From: Haloechinothrix halophila YIM 93223
GTDB lineage: Bacteria > Actinomycetota > Actinomycetes > Mycobacteriales > Pseudonocardiaceae
NCBI RefSeq assembly: GCF_000504245.1
Contig: NZ_KI632509.1
Coordinates: forward strand, 4,925,502 to 4,989,501
Length of the DNA stretch: 64,000 nucleotides
Direction: 5' to 3'
Both the position numbers and the translations under genes were made by a program. The notes below the pieces were generated by a model. That model made no database searches, was not told the origin of the DNA, and saw only the letters and a program-made list of their open reading frames with translations. Below are positions 17,922 through 26,660 of this stretch, one piece after another. Position 1 is the stretch's first letter; the number at the start of each line of letters is the position of its first letter.

Positions 17922-18350
17922 TCAGCTCGGCTGAACGTAGATCTGGCGGGGACCGCTGGGTTGGCTCGAGACAAAACTGGTGAGGTACGACGGCTGGACA
18001 TTCATCGTGGCGAGTTCGTCCTCGCTGAACAGACCATACGACTTCACTGGGCCGCCCGTGTCTTGCCAAGCTTCGAAACGCTCCGGGGAATCGACCAACT
18101 CCGCTCGGAAATAGCACTCGACCTTGTGCTCAGCCTTGGCGTGTTCCACGTACTCGGAGACGGCAACCACGTCCCCGACCGACACGGTCAGGCCGGTTTC
18201 CTCACGCACCTCGCGCGCGACGCAATCCGGCAGCGTCTCTCCAGGTTCGAGACGGCCACCCGGCGTGTACCAGTAGTCCGCACCATGGGTGACGAGCAGC
18301 AACTTGTCCTCGTGCGAGACGATCGCTCGGACCGCGACCGTGGCCCGCAT
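17922..18350 (-). CDS. NUDIX hydrolase
   Basis: 142 residues from ATG 18350, with GGAATGGAAG upstream (a GTG at 18359 is an alternative). The Nudix box is complete: GGRLEPGETLPDCVAREVRE followed by ETG, so the metal-binding glutamates are present and hydrolysis of a nucleoside-diphosphate-linked substrate is likely. The substrate cannot be told from sequence. It is a single gene between the regulator and the small-gene cluster. Confidence 0.8.
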   Translation of the reverse strand: MRATVAVRAIVSHEDKLLLVTHGADYWYTPGGRLEPGETLPDCVAREVREETGLTVSVGDVVAVSEYVEHAKAEHKVECYFRAELVDSPERFEAWQDTGGPVKSYGLFSEDELATMNVQPSYLTSFVSSQPSGPRQIYVQPS

Positions 18351-18488
18351 AGCTGTCACCGGCTTCCATTCCTTCCGTAGTGTCAGCACATCGGCACACC
18401 AGTACGGATGATCTCATCGGTCAGGTCCGGGAAGCCGTCGAGGGCTTCCCGGACGAGCGTGACAGTCGCTGCACCAGCCTGTGCGCGG

Positions 18489-18578
18489 CTACGCTGTACA
18501 GCTTCCCGACGTGGTAAGGACGGCGTCGGGTTGGCGTGGGGCCTCGCAGATCGAGTGCAGCAGGGTGTCGGTGTTCAT
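18489..18578 (-). CDS. 29-residue ORF coupled to the gene upstream
   Basis: ATG 18578 overlaps the stop of the upstream gene as ATGA (18575-18578). The product begins MNTDTLLHSICEAPRQP. The overlap suggests translation, but the reading is short and coding-like signal continues in other frames to about 18405 (TLVREALDGFPDLTDEIIRT), so it may be the head of a frameshifted gene. Confidence 0.3.
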   Translation of the reverse strand: MNTDTLLHSICEAPRQPDAVLTTSGSCTA

Positions 18579-19195
18579 GGCGTCACCATGCGTGTGTTGT
18601 GCCCAGCTGGTTCGGCGAGCTCGGGCTGGTCGGCGAGGGTGGCGGTGTAGCGGTGTGCGCCGTCGCCGATGTGCCCGATGGCGGCGATCGCGGTGACGGT
18701 GCGTCCGGTGTGACGGTGCACGGTGTCGGCGATGGCGTCGCGGTAGGTGCGGTCGTGGGCGGGCAGGGTGTACTCGGTGTAGCGGCCGGGATGGTGCACG
18801 ATCGACACCTGGAACCGCTGGTCGATGATCTCGGCGATGACGTGCACCCGCTCCGGCTCGGCGGGTGTGGTTCCGGGTGGGTCGTCTCCGTGCCAGTGGG
18901 TGTAGTTCCCGGCGGTGATCTCCACGCGCCCGTGGTGGAAGCGGATGATCCAGTCGCTCGCGGTGGAGTCGGGCCAGGGCCACGGCCATCCGTCGCGGGG
19001 GTGATGGGCGGTGCCGCGTTGTTCGTCGTCCCAGACGTCGAGGAGGTCGGTCACGGCGTCGGCGAAGGTGAAGGGGTCGGTGGCGGTCAGCGCGAGCCGC
19101 CCGGGTGGCACGGTGGGCAGGTGGCGCGGGTCGGCGTCGGTGGCCAGGGAGCCGAGCCAGCGGTCGTGGTTGTAGAAGTCGGTGCGGGTACTCAT
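18575..19195 (-). CDS. hypothetical protein of the small-gene cluster
   Basis: 206 residues from ATG 19195, chosen for the strong GAGGAGGGACC just upstream. It is soluble, with Trp-rich patches (DGWPWPWPDSTASDWIIRFH) and no recognised motif. It is part of a minus-strand run of eight or nine small genes (18489-21625), probably one transcript, of the kind carried by actinobacterial plasmids and conjugative elements. Confidence 0.6.
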   Translation of the reverse strand: MSTRTDFYNHDRWLGSLATDADPRHLPTVPPGRLALTATDPFTFADAVTDLLDVWDDEQRGTAHHPRDGWPWPWPDSTASDWIIRFHHGRVEITAGNYTHWHGDDPPGTTPAEPERVHVIAEIIDQRFQVSIVHHPGRYTEYTLPAHDRTYRDAIADTVHRHTGRTVTAIAAIGHIGDGAHRYTATLADQPELAEPAGHNTRMVTP

Positions 19196-19233
19196 GGTCG
19201 GTCCCTCCTCCTCGGTGTGTCGGGTGTGGACGG

Positions 19234-19764
19234 TCAGGCCGTGTGTCCTCGGCGGTGCCGGGTGGCCGGGCAGCGGGCGGCGTGGGCGGGATCGTGGTTG
19301 AACTCGGCCGGGTGCGGGGGTTCGGTGTCGTCGGCGATGGCGTCGAGGTAGCGGCCGAGCGCGGGCGGGTCGGACGCGTCGGCCAGCGGGACGGGGCGAT
19401 CGCATCCCGGGCAGGGCCCGAGGATCAGGTAGTAGCCGTCGGTGCCGGGCAGGGGCAGGAAGGTGAAGTACTGGCCGTTGTCGGTGATGGTGATCAGGAA
19501 GCCGCGCCAGGTTCCATAGCAGCGGTCGGGGTCGTCGGTCACGATGACGTCGATGGCGTCGAGGCCGTGGGCGTCGGCGAAGTCGTGCGCGAGGGCGCGG
19601 CGGTGTGCGGTGCGGCGGTGGTCGGCGGCGCGTGTGTCGAATTCGGGGTCGACGTGGCGGGCGATGTGGGCGGCGCGCACGGCGCGGCCGACCAGGCTTG
19701 TGTCGCGTCGCGCACCGGTCGGCGGGCTCACGGTGGGGTCTGCGGTCGGTTCGGTGGTGGTCAT
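19234..19764 (-). CDS. hypothetical protein with CxxC motif
   Basis: 176 residues from ATG 19764. The N-terminal third is helical and Arg/His-rich (AVRAAHIARHVDPEFDTRAA). The middle has GTWRGFLITITDNGQYFTFL and then LILGPCPGCDRPVPL, where CPGC could bind metal with a later Cys near the end (HAARCPATRHRRGH). Start overlaps the stop of the next upstream gene (19761-19763). Function unknown. Confidence 0.55.
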   Translation of the reverse strand: MTTTEPTADPTVSPPTGARRDTSLVGRAVRAAHIARHVDPEFDTRAADHRRTAHRRALAHDFADAHGLDAIDVIVTDDPDRCYGTWRGFLITITDNGQYFTFLPLPGTDGYYLILGPCPGCDRPVPLADASDPPALGRYLDAIADDTEPPHPAEFNHDPAHAARCPATRHRRGHTA

Positions 19765-19997
19765 CGCGACCACCCCAGGGCTTCGGAGATCTCGCCGGGC
19801 AGGTACCGGACCTGGTCGCCCTGGGTGAGCCACACCGTGGCCGGTTGGTCGGGATCGAGGTCGGTGTCGGGTGCGAGCAGCACCGCGCCGAAGGTGTATT
19901 CGAACGGCCAGCTCGGCTGGTGTGCGTAGCGGACGGGGGTGTCTGGGTCGTAGCCTTCCAGCAGCTCGGCGAGTTGGCCGACGGTTTCGATGGTCAC
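19761..19997 (-). CDS. small hypothetical protein, copy 1 of a paralogous pair
   Basis: 78 residues from GTG 19997, preceded by AAGGAGCGACAAGAC. It closely resembles the product of 20253-20513: both share a TVG-L-E-L-E-YDPDTPVR-like start, PSWPFEYT, and an ending with G-QV-YLPG followed by ALGW. Helix then beta strands; no known family recognised. The pair flanks one other small gene, so a local duplication is likely. Confidence 0.6.
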   Translation of the reverse strand: MTIETVGQLAELLEGYDPDTPVRYAHQPSWPFEYTFGAVLLAPDTDLDPDQPATVWLTQGDQVRYLPGEISEALGWSR

Positions 19998-20035
19998 GTC
20001 TTGTCGCTCCTTGCGAGATGTCGGGCGCGGCGTGA

Positions 20036-20227
20036 TCAGGTGGGCGGCGGTCCTATTGGGCAGTCGCTCCGGTGGCGGGCGTGCGCGGCGCGGCGTGTCC
20101 ACTCTGGCCAGTCTGTGTGGCGGTCGGCGAAGCCATCGGGGTCGCGGTGGTGATCGAGGGCCCGTAGGGCGCGGTCGGCCAGCGGCAGCGCGACCCCGGC
20201 GGCGGTGGTGACGGGTGGGGTGGTCAT
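20036..20227 (-). CDS. small hypothetical protein
   Basis: 63 residues from ATG 20227. The leader GAACGGAGCTGATCACC before the start is identical to that of the gene at 20972-21334, which supports translation. The product is rich in His and Arg (WTRRAAHARHRSDCPIG) and has no recognised motif. It lies between the two paralogous small genes. Confidence 0.5.
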   Translation of the reverse strand: MTTPPVTTAAGVALPLADRALRALDHHRDPDGFADRHTDWPEWTRRAAHARHRSDCPIGPPPT

Positions 20228-20244
20228 GGTGATCAGCTCCGTTC
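20225..20244. repeat. shared translation leader, copy at 21332-21351
   Basis: The 20 bases covering the start codon and ribosome site of the gene at 20036-20227 recur exactly at 21332-21351 before the gene at 20972-21334. Read on the minus strand the repeat is GAACGGAGCTGATCACCATG. The coding parts that follow are unrelated. Confidence 0.7.
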
Positions 20245-20252
20245 GTTGGGGT

Positions 20253-20513
20253 CTAGCGCCAGCCGAGGGCGCGGGAGGCGATGCCGGGCAGGTAGCCGAC
20301 CTGGTGGCCTTCGGCCAGCCACACGACCGGGTCGGGAGGTGGGGTGTCGTCGTCGACGTCGTCGGGGTCGAAGTCGAAGATGTCGGGCGTGCGCGTGACC
20401 GTGCCGACGGTGTACTCGAACGGCCAGCTGGGCTGCTGCGCGATCCGGACCGGGGTGTCGGGCTCGTAGGCCTCCAGCGCCTCGATCAGTTCGCCGACGG
20501 TGTCGATATTCAT
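20253..20513 (-). CDS. small hypothetical protein, copy 2 of a paralogous pair
   Basis: 86 residues from ATG 20513 (AGGAGAACCTGATC upstream). Paralogue of 19761-19997, sharing PSWPFEYT and the G-QVGYLPG and ALGW ending. It has an added acidic insert (DFDPDDVDDDTPPPDP) in the middle. Function unknown. Retention of both copies with good ribosome sites suggests both are made. Confidence 0.6.
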   Translation of the reverse strand: MNIDTVGELIEALEAYEPDTPVRIAQQPSWPFEYTVGTVTRTPDIFDFDPDDVDDDTPPPDPVVWLAEGHQVGYLPGIASRALGWR

Positions 20514-20556
20514 GATCAGGTTCTCCTTCGGGTAGTGGTTTGGTTGGCGAGTCGTG

Positions 20557-20871
20557 CTAGGCGGTCAGGATCGCTGTGGCGCGTCCGATCAGGAGGTCGG
20601 TGATGCTGCCGAGTTCCGCGCGAGCATCAACCGCCGTGCCGGGTAAGGCGGTTTCGTAGAACCAGGCAGCGGTCGGCTCGGTGGCCAGGTGGGTCCAGGT
20701 CATGCTGTCGGCGAGTACCTCGGCGACCGCGACGCTTTGCTGCGGGTAAAAGTCGCGCCGGACACGGATGCGCACGCGGCGCTCGCCGATCTTGACGATG
20801 CGGTCGTAGCTGTAGCGGTGCCGGTCGGCGTCGGCGCATTCGTCCAGTTCGCGGTGGGTGGTGGTCATCAT
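20557..20871 (-). CDS. hypothetical protein
   Basis: 104 residues from ATG 20871 (or the adjacent ATG 20868), with GGAAGGACC about 8 bases upstream. Beta-rich: RYSYDRIVKIGERRVRIRVR, then TWTHLATEPTAAWFYETALP and a C-terminal helix. No family recognised. Part of the same small-gene run. Confidence 0.5.
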   Translation of the reverse strand: MMTTTHRELDECADADRHRYSYDRIVKIGERRVRIRVRRDFYPQQSVAVAEVLADSMTWTHLATEPTAAWFYETALPGTAVDARAELGSITDLLIGRATAILTA

Positions 20872-20971
20872 CGGTTCCGGTCCTTCCCTTCGGGTTCGGC
20901 TGGTCTTCGGCCCGCCGGGGGTGGCGTGGGCTTGCGTGTCGCGTCCCGGGGATTAGGGCGCTGAGGTCGAG

Positions 20972-21334
20972 TCACGAGGTGGGCTGGAGGTCGCGTCGCA
21001 ACGCGGCGTCGAAGGCGTGCCACACCGGAGCGGGCAGGTCGGGCAGCGTGCCGTCGCGCCGCAGCGCGCGGTAGGCGTCGGCGACCCAGCGGCGTGGGCA
21101 GGCGGTCAACGGCTGCGCCGTTTCGACCTCACGCGCCAGGATCGGCTGCACGGCACGGCCCGGCTCGTCTGGCCCGCCGCGCCCCGGGAACCACACCAGC
21201 ACGTCGCCGGAGTCGCCGTTCCACGTCTCGAACACCACACCCCGACAGGCGCGGGCCAGGGGTTGGCCGCCGGACCAAGGGCGAGCGGTGATCGCGCTGC
21301 CGGGACGTGCGGTGGTCGTGGTGTGGGTGGTCAT
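20972..21334 (-). CDS. hypothetical protein
   Basis: 120 residues from ATG 21334, with the leader GAACGGAGCTGATCACC shared with the gene at 20036-20227. The product contains CRGVVFETWNGDSGDVLVWF and a C-terminal helical part ending FDAALRRDLQPTS. No recognised domain. Position suggests a shared transcript with its neighbours. Confidence 0.5.
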   Translation of the reverse strand: MTTHTTTTARPGSAITARPWSGGQPLARACRGVVFETWNGDSGDVLVWFPGRGGPDEPGRAVQPILAREVETAQPLTACPRRWVADAYRALRRDGTLPDLPAPVWHAFDAALRRDLQPTS

Positions 21335-21376
21335 GGTGATCAGCTCCGTTCATAGGGTTGCTAGCCGCGCTTTCTC

Positions 21377-21625
21377 TCACGGCATGGCTGGGACCGGGCG
21401 GAGAGCTAGGTGGGCGGTGGGGGCTGCGGCCCGGCAGAAGTCGTGAAGCAGCTGGGGCAGCGCGACGCGGTGGTCGATGGCCCAGGTCTGGTAGCACTGC
21501 GGGCACATCGTTTCGCAGTGGTCGCATTCGGCTGGGTTGTAGTGGAAATCCACGGGTTCCCATGGGTCGTCGCTCGGGAATTCTTTGAGCTGCACGTGAG
21601 CGGTGGTCGTGGCGTTCGTGATCAT
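21377..21625 (-). CDS. small zinc-ribbon-like protein, first gene of the cluster
   Basis: 82 residues from ATG 21625, with GGGAGA 9-10 bases upstream. AECDHCETMCPQCYQTWAID contains CxxC and CxxC separated by three residues, a compact zinc-ribbon or rubredoxin-knuckle pattern. It may bind nucleic acid or protein. It is the promoter-proximal gene of the minus-strand run. Confidence 0.5.
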   Translation of the reverse strand: MITNATTTAHVQLKEFPSDDPWEPVDFHYNPAECDHCETMCPQCYQTWAIDHRVALPQLLHDFCRAAAPTAHLALRPVPAMP

Positions 21626-22325
21626 CGTGTGGTTCTCCCATTCGTTCGGTAGGGCATAGCTCACGCCGGGCACGGAATTGCGGGGGGTTCGTTTCCGGCG
21701 TTTCCGGTGACATTTCCAAGGTAGCTCGACGGGGGGTGAAGTCAACCCGCTGCGCGACTTTTCCCGCACCTTTTTTCGCGATCGCGCGACCGTCCCGAAA
21801 GGCGGGTAGTAGCGCGGATTTCCGTGCGAACCTCGGAGGGAGCGGGGCGCACGCCCGAGGCCTCGGCGCGGCCCGCCGGTGCGTCCTGCCCCGAGGCCCC
21901 GGACGCAGCCGACAGTCCCAATCGGCCTATCCCCACCCCTTTCCACCCGGACGGCCAGGCTGCCTGTCGTGGCAGTCTGGCTCGGCCGACGGCCTCATAG
22001 GACAACCTGTGACCTGGTGATTTGGCCGCTTCCTGCGAGTGGTCGGTTCCCCGGGCTTAGCCGGGGGGTCGTCGGGGGGCTTCTCGGTGGGGTGCTCGGG
22101 GGCCTGTTTGACGCGAAGTGACGCGGCCGGTGAGCGGGTTCCTGCGGCCTGGTTCCCGGTTGGTGATGTGTGCCGAACGGAGATCGGGTAAATCAATCAC
22201 CAACACGGTATGCCCACCGACGGCCAGGGGTGTGTCGCCGCTAGGGATAGGTGGGTCACGGGCTAAAGGGCACCGAACGCGCCTTTGCATTTTCTGGGTG
22301 GGGTTTCCGCTTTTCGGTTCTAGGT
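21626..22325. other. 700-base intergenic region
   Basis: No convincing gene. It probably carries the promoter of the small-gene cluster near 21640-21760, where an AT-richer stretch with a T6 run is followed by the palindrome CGCGATCGCG. It also holds the palindrome CCGAGGCCTCGG, with CCGAGGCC recurring downstream, and a G-rich stretch near 22055-22105. An origin or transfer site is conceivable; nothing in the sequence proves it. Confidence 0.4.
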
Positions 22326-25300
22326 TCATCGAACCATTCCTTTGAATAATTGGGAAGCCGATCCATTGGTGTTGTTTCCGGCTGAGATGAGTCGTTCGGT
22401 TTCCGGGCTGGGTTCGAGGTCGATGTCGGCGAGGCGGGCGCGCAGTTGCCGGTAGGTGGCGCGGGCGGCGTCGTGGTGGCTCAGGCGCAGTCGTAGGGCG
22501 ATGACACGGCGGTGGAGGTCTTCGGCGTAGGGGTCCCACGCGGTGATGGCGTCCAGCGCGGTGAGCGCGGTGTCGGGGTCGTCGTCGGTGATGGTGTCGA
22601 CCAGCGTCGTGAGCGTGGTGATGGTGCGGGTCCGCCAGGTGTCGGCGACGCGCTCGGCCCAGTCATAGGTTTCGCCGTCCAGGGGCGGGCCGTCCCGGCA
22701 GAACTCGGCGGCCCGCAGCAGCGCCTCCCGGACCGCGCCGGTGGACTCGGTGTCCTCGCCAGATCGGTGGGCGGAGCGCAGGACGGCCTCGAGCTCCACA
22801 ATGTCGGAGCCGACCTGCTCGGGGTCGAGGTGGTAGCGGCCGTCGGTGGTGATCACGAAGGCGGTGTTCAGGCCGGTGGCGGCGCGCAGCGCCCGGCGAG
22901 CGTGGGAGATCGCCGAGTACAGGTGGTTGCGTTGCTTGTCGGGATCGGCACCGGGCAACAGGTCCTCGGCCATGGTCTCGGCGCGGACTCCGCGCTGGTG
23001 GCAGGCGAGGTAGGCCAGGGCTTCGCGGGCGGCGGAGCGCAATCCCGAGATCGGGGCGGGCTTGTGACTGGCGTGGCTGTCCACGGTGACGCCGCCGAGC
23101 ATCCGCACCACGATCACCGGCTCCACATCGGACACCGCGCAGGGCGGGCGCGCGGGATAGGTGGTATCGGTGGCCGGTTCGTCCGACGCGACCGGGGCGC
23201 TCCCGATCACTTCGGGTGTGGGGTCGCGGCGTGTCGCGTCAAGCAGCCGGGCGATCTCGGCCGTTTCGTCGGTGGTCAGGGTGTCGAGTCGGGTTCCGGT
23301 GAGCGGATCGGTGGCGTTGTCGTGGCCGGTGGCGGCGCCTTGGGCGTCGACGGTGAGGTGGACGTCGGTGTCGCCGGTGAGCAGCAGCGCGTGGATGCCC
23401 AGGCTGCGGCCAAGTTCGCAGAGCGCGCTCCAACGAGGCAGCGTGGCGGGATCGGGTGTCGCGCAGGCGATGATCTGGGGCAGGTCCTCGCTGGGGTCGG
23501 CGTCGCGGTAGGCAGCGATCTCCACTTGCCGCTCGCCGCCAAGCATGTCTTCGGGCGGGTCATCGACGGTGGTGTCGCGCTCGGCGAGGAGCCGGAGTCG
23601 GCGGGCGATCTCGGCTTCCAACCACCGCAGCACCATGGATTCTTCACTGGCGATTGCGCCGGGCAGCTGGGTGGCGGCTTCCTCGAGCGGAATGGCGGCT
23701 TCGGTGAGGGCGTGCAGGGTGTCGGTGCCGGCGATCCGCACGAGGGCGGGGTGCAGTGTGTCGGCGGTCGCGACCGTGGCCAAGATCGCGCGTGCGGCGG
23801 CGGGCGCTCCGGCACCGGTGAGGCCGAGCCCGGCCACGTCGGCCAGCCGAACCCTGACCGTGCCTCGCGGGGCGTGTCCGGTGACGACGACGTCCGGGGG
23901 CGGCCACACCCGCCGACGTTCCCCTACACCGATCGGTCCTGCGGCCGGGGTGCTGGTGTCGTCCGCGCCGTCGATCTCATCCGGGTCGTCTCCGTCATCG
24001 CCGCGGTCGTCCTCGTGGTTGTGAGCGTGGTGGGCGGCGCGGACCAGGGCTGCGACGGTGGGGCCGGCCGGTTGCGCCACCTGCGGGCTGATCGCGGAGG
24101 TGCGGGCGCGGGTGCGGCGGCGTGACAGGAGCAGCAGGGTGGCGATGGCGGCGGCCAGTGACAGGCTCACGATCGCGCCGGAGGGCAGCGTCACCGTCTC
24201 TGGACCGCTGTCGGGTGGTGTGTCGTCACCGTTGGGTGACGCGGACGTCTGTTCGGGAGGAGAGGTCGGGGCGCGGTCGAGCTGGCTGGTGGGTGTGGGG
24301 TTCGGGTCGGGCGGTGTCGGCAACGCTTCGGGCTTCTGTGTCCGTCGGTCCAACTCGGGTGGAGCTTGGGGGTCGGGCGGCTCGGGCGTGTCTGCGGTCC
24401 GATCGTCGCTGGCCTCGGTGCCTGTTGGGATGCGGAGCGTCCAGCCGGGCAGGATCGTGTCGGGATCGACGAGAGCCCGGCCGTCGGGCTGCGGCACCCG
24501 GTGGTTGGCGTCGAAGATCGCGCGCCACTGCTCGGGGTCGCCGAGTTCGCGGGCGGCGATGGCGCTGAGGGTGTCACCGGCTCGGACGGTGACGGTGCCC
24601 TCGTCGGCACAGGACGTGGAGCGGGCAGGGTCGGGAAGGTTGGTGGCGTCCGGCGGCAGCAGCAGAGACCAGCCGACCTGGAGGCGGTCCGGGCCGCCGG
24701 CGGTGAGGCGGTCGCGGTTGAGGGTGACGATGTCGGTGTAGCGGCGACCGTCGCCGAGGTGTCGTTCGGCCAGGCCCCACAAGGTGTCGCCGCCGACGAC
24801 CCACACCGTCGGACAGTCCGCCGTGTCGCTGGCCGGTTCAGCGATCGGGATTCCACCGGGAGTCGCCTGCGGTACGGCGACGGTTACCCCGCTGTCGGGG
24901 AGGGTGCCGACGTCGGGGCGCGGGGGCTTGTGCGGCGCGGTCGCCACCACCTGCTCACCCGGTGTGTGCGCGGCGGCGGGGCTGGTGGCGCCGAGCAGGA
25001 TGATCGCGGTGACGAGTCCGGCGATCCATCGCCTCGGCGGTACGGCGGCGCAGCGCTCGCGGGCCGCGGCGGCACCGTTGCGGACCTGATAGGTGAACTC
25101 GGAGATGGTCATCCACACGAACCCGAGCCACGCGACCCAGCCGAACAGGATCAGCGCGAGGATGACGAAATCGCCGGTGTCGATGGCCCACCGCAGGCGA
25201 TGCCAGAGGAACTCAGGCACCTCGGCCACGGGTGGCCAGGGATCCGCTGGCAGCAAGCGGCGCGGGTCTGCGTCCAGCACGGTCAGCATCGCCGCGGGCA

Positions 25301-25370
25301 CTCCCACGACGATCACACCCAGCGCGGTGAGCGCGCCGAGGCCGCGGGCAATCCGGTTCAGAGTTGTCAT
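22326..25370 (-). CDS. LysM-BTAD transmembrane regulator of the Tad locus
   Basis: 1014 residues from ATG 25370 (ATGA overlap with the TadE-like gene). Three N-terminal membrane helices lie within about residues 10-130. Two LysM-like repeats follow (WVVGGDTLWGLAERHLGDG and VTVRAGDTLSAIAARELGD), then a Pro-rich linker and a fourth helix (GAIVSLSLAAAIATLLLLS). The C-terminus has a winged helix and BTAD domain as in SARP-type activators (LRSAAREALAYLACHQRGVR, then KQRNHLYSAISHARRALRAA). The order implies peptidoglycan binding outside and transcriptional or partner binding inside. Such genes often sit beside actinobacterial Tad loci. Last gene of the operon. Confidence 0.75.
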   Translation of the reverse strand: MTTLNRIARGLGALTALGVIVVGVPAAMLTVLDADPRRLLPADPWPPVAEVPEFLWHRLRWAIDTGDFVILALILFGWVAWLGFVWMTISEFTYQVRNGAAAARERCAAVPPRRWIAGLVTAIILLGATSPAAAHTPGEQVVATAPHKPPRPDVGTLPDSGVTVAVPQATPGGIPIAEPASDTADCPTVWVVGGDTLWGLAERHLGDGRRYTDIVTLNRDRLTAGGPDRLQVGWSLLLPPDATNLPDPARSTSCADEGTVTVRAGDTLSAIAARELGDPEQWRAIFDANHRVPQPDGRALVDPDTILPGWTLRIPTGTEASDDRTADTPEPPDPQAPPELDRRTQKPEALPTPPDPNPTPTSQLDRAPTSPPEQTSASPNGDDTPPDSGPETVTLPSGAIVSLSLAAAIATLLLLSRRRTRARTSAISPQVAQPAGPTVAALVRAAHHAHNHEDDRGDDGDDPDEIDGADDTSTPAAGPIGVGERRRVWPPPDVVVTGHAPRGTVRVRLADVAGLGLTGAGAPAAARAILATVATADTLHPALVRIAGTDTLHALTEAAIPLEEAATQLPGAIASEESMVLRWLEAEIARRLRLLAERDTTVDDPPEDMLGGERQVEIAAYRDADPSEDLPQIIACATPDPATLPRWSALCELGRSLGIHALLLTGDTDVHLTVDAQGAATGHDNATDPLTGTRLDTLTTDETAEIARLLDATRRDPTPEVIGSAPVASDEPATDTTYPARPPCAVSDVEPVIVVRMLGGVTVDSHASHKPAPISGLRSAAREALAYLACHQRGVRAETMAEDLLPGADPDKQRNHLYSAISHARRALRAATGLNTAFVITTDGRYHLDPEQVGSDIVELEAVLRSAHRSGEDTESTGAVREALLRAAEFCRDGPPLDGETYDWAERVADTWRTRTITTLTTLVDTITDDDPDTALTALDAITAWDPYAEDLHRRVIALRLRLSHHDAARATYRQLRARLADIDLEPSPETERLISAGNNTNGSASQLFKGMVR

Positions 25371-25792
25371 CGGCCGGCTCCAGGCGGTTGGGCGACACCG
25401 AGCCGAGCAGTCGCGGTGCCGGTGGCGTGGTGCGTGGGACCGCCGAGGCCGATCGCGGCCGGCACGGTGACGCTCACCGACACGGTGACGGTGTCCGGAC
25501 CGGTAACGCTGACTCGTCCGGTGTGTCCGGCCTGGGCAAGGTAAGAGCGGGCGGCGGCGACCGCGGCGTTGGTGTCGATGGTGACGGTGGCGCCGCGGGT
25601 GTCCAGCGCGGTCTGCGCGGCACGGGCGGCCTCGGCGGCGACGGCGTCGGCACGGCTGATCGCCCTCAGCTGTCCCGCACCGTCCACGACGAGCGCGATC
25701 ATCAGCAGCAACGCGGGCACCAGGACCGCGACCATCACCGACACCGAGCCGTCGTCGCCGCCCGCGTAGCGGGGTGTGTGGGTGCGTGTCAT
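25367..25792 (-). CDS. TadE/TadG-like pseudopilin (Rv3654c-like)
   Basis: 141 residues. A short N-terminus ends in GDDGSVSVMVAVLVPALLLM, a class of type IVb pseudopilin leader followed by one hydrophobic helix. The rest is a small exported beta domain (TVTVSVSVTVPAAIG). Likely a minor pilin of the Tad/Flp apparatus. It overlaps its neighbours by four bases at both ends, one of three successive TadE-like genes. Confidence 0.65.
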   Translation of the reverse strand: MTRTHTPRYAGGDDGSVSVMVAVLVPALLLMIALVVDGAGQLRAISRADAVAAEAARAAQTALDTRGATVTIDTNAAVAAARSYLAQAGHTGRVSVTGPDTVTVSVSVTVPAAIGLGGPTHHATGTATARLGVAQPPGAGR

Positions 25793-26220
25793 GAGCCACC
25801 CGTCCTAAATGGATCGAGCGGGCTGGCGAAGGTGGCCGCCAGTTGCTTACCGCCTCCGAAAGGCAGGGCGAGATCGGCCAGGGGCACAGTGCATCGCACC
25901 GTCACCCTGACGAGTCCAAGCGTGCCGGGACGGGCACCGAACTCGCTGGCATCGACGGTGACGCTGCTGGTCGCGCAGCGGATGTTTCGTTGGGCCAGCA
26001 TCCGGTTCGCGGTGGACGTCGCGGCGACGGTAGCGGCAGAGGCGGTCCGCGCGAGAGAGGCGTCCCGCGCGGCGGCAGCAGCGGCGTGGTCGAGTGCTTG
26101 CTGGGCGGCGTGCAGGCGCCCAGCGGCGACGACGAGCAGCCCGACCAGCAGCACGACGGGCACCAGGATCGCCAGCTGGACGCTGACCGACCCGCCCTCG
26201 CGGCACTCCCGACAGCTCAT
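25789..26220 (-). CDS. TadE-like pseudopilin
   Basis: 143 residues from ATG 26220 (ATGA overlap with the upstream gene). Leader CREGGSVSVQLAILVPVVLL plus one membrane helix, then an Ala-rich helix (AAAAAARDASLARTASAATV) and a beta segment, the TadE layout. Two cysteines (IRCATS and VRCTVP) could form a disulfide outside the cell. Confidence 0.7.
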   Translation of the reverse strand: MSCRECREGGSVSVQLAILVPVVLLVGLLVVAAGRLHAAQQALDHAAAAAARDASLARTASAATVAATSTANRMLAQRNIRCATSSVTVDASEFGARPGTLGLVRVTVRCTVPLADLALPFGGGKQLAATFASPLDPFRTGGS

Positions 26221-26639
26221 GGCGCGCCCCCGGCATCGCTGGTCCAGCGCTCGACCGGGGCTGCGGCCCCAGCGGTGAGGCGCAAGGTGACGCCCGGGAG
26301 GGGCAGTACGCGCGGCGCGGTACCGGTGACCGTCACCAACACCCGCTCGGCACCTCGGTTGACGCGAACCGCCGGCGCGGTGATGACGTTGCGGCCTGCG
26401 CGGTTGAGGAAGGAGCTGGCGGCGGCGTGCGCGTCGGCTGGGGTGGCGTACAGCACCCGCCCGGCGTTCACCCCAGCTTGGGCGGACTCGGCGAGCACGT
26501 TGTGGGCATGCCACAGCATCCCGGCCTGCACGATCGCCAGGATCAGCAGCAGAGCGAGAGGGAACAGGATCGCCATCGAGACCGTCTCGGCACCGGTGTC
26601 GCCGAGATGACGCGACCGACCGCCACGTGTTCGGGGCAT
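26217..26639 (-). CDS. TadE-like pseudopilin
   Basis: 140 residues. Leader GDTGAETVSMAILFPLALLL, with the Glu at +5 typical of type IVb prepilins, then a hydrophobic helix and the TadE-type sequence MLWHAHNVLAESAQAGVNAG. The third member of the pseudopilin set. It follows the Flp-like pilin gene by 21 bases and overlaps the next gene. Confidence 0.75.
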   Translation of the reverse strand: MPRTRGGRSRHLGDTGAETVSMAILFPLALLLILAIVQAGMLWHAHNVLAESAQAGVNAGRVLYATPADAHAAASSFLNRAGRNVITAPAVRVNRGAERVLVTVTGTAPRVLPLPGVTLRLTAGAAAPVERWTSDAGGAP

Positions 26640-26660
26640 CGCCGCACCTGTGACGCCGGG

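Noticed and set aside
19105-19929. Long Gly/Val/Arg-rich plus-strand frames across the small-gene cluster
   Set aside because: They mirror the minus-strand genes, which have ribosome sites, start-stop overlaps and paralogy.
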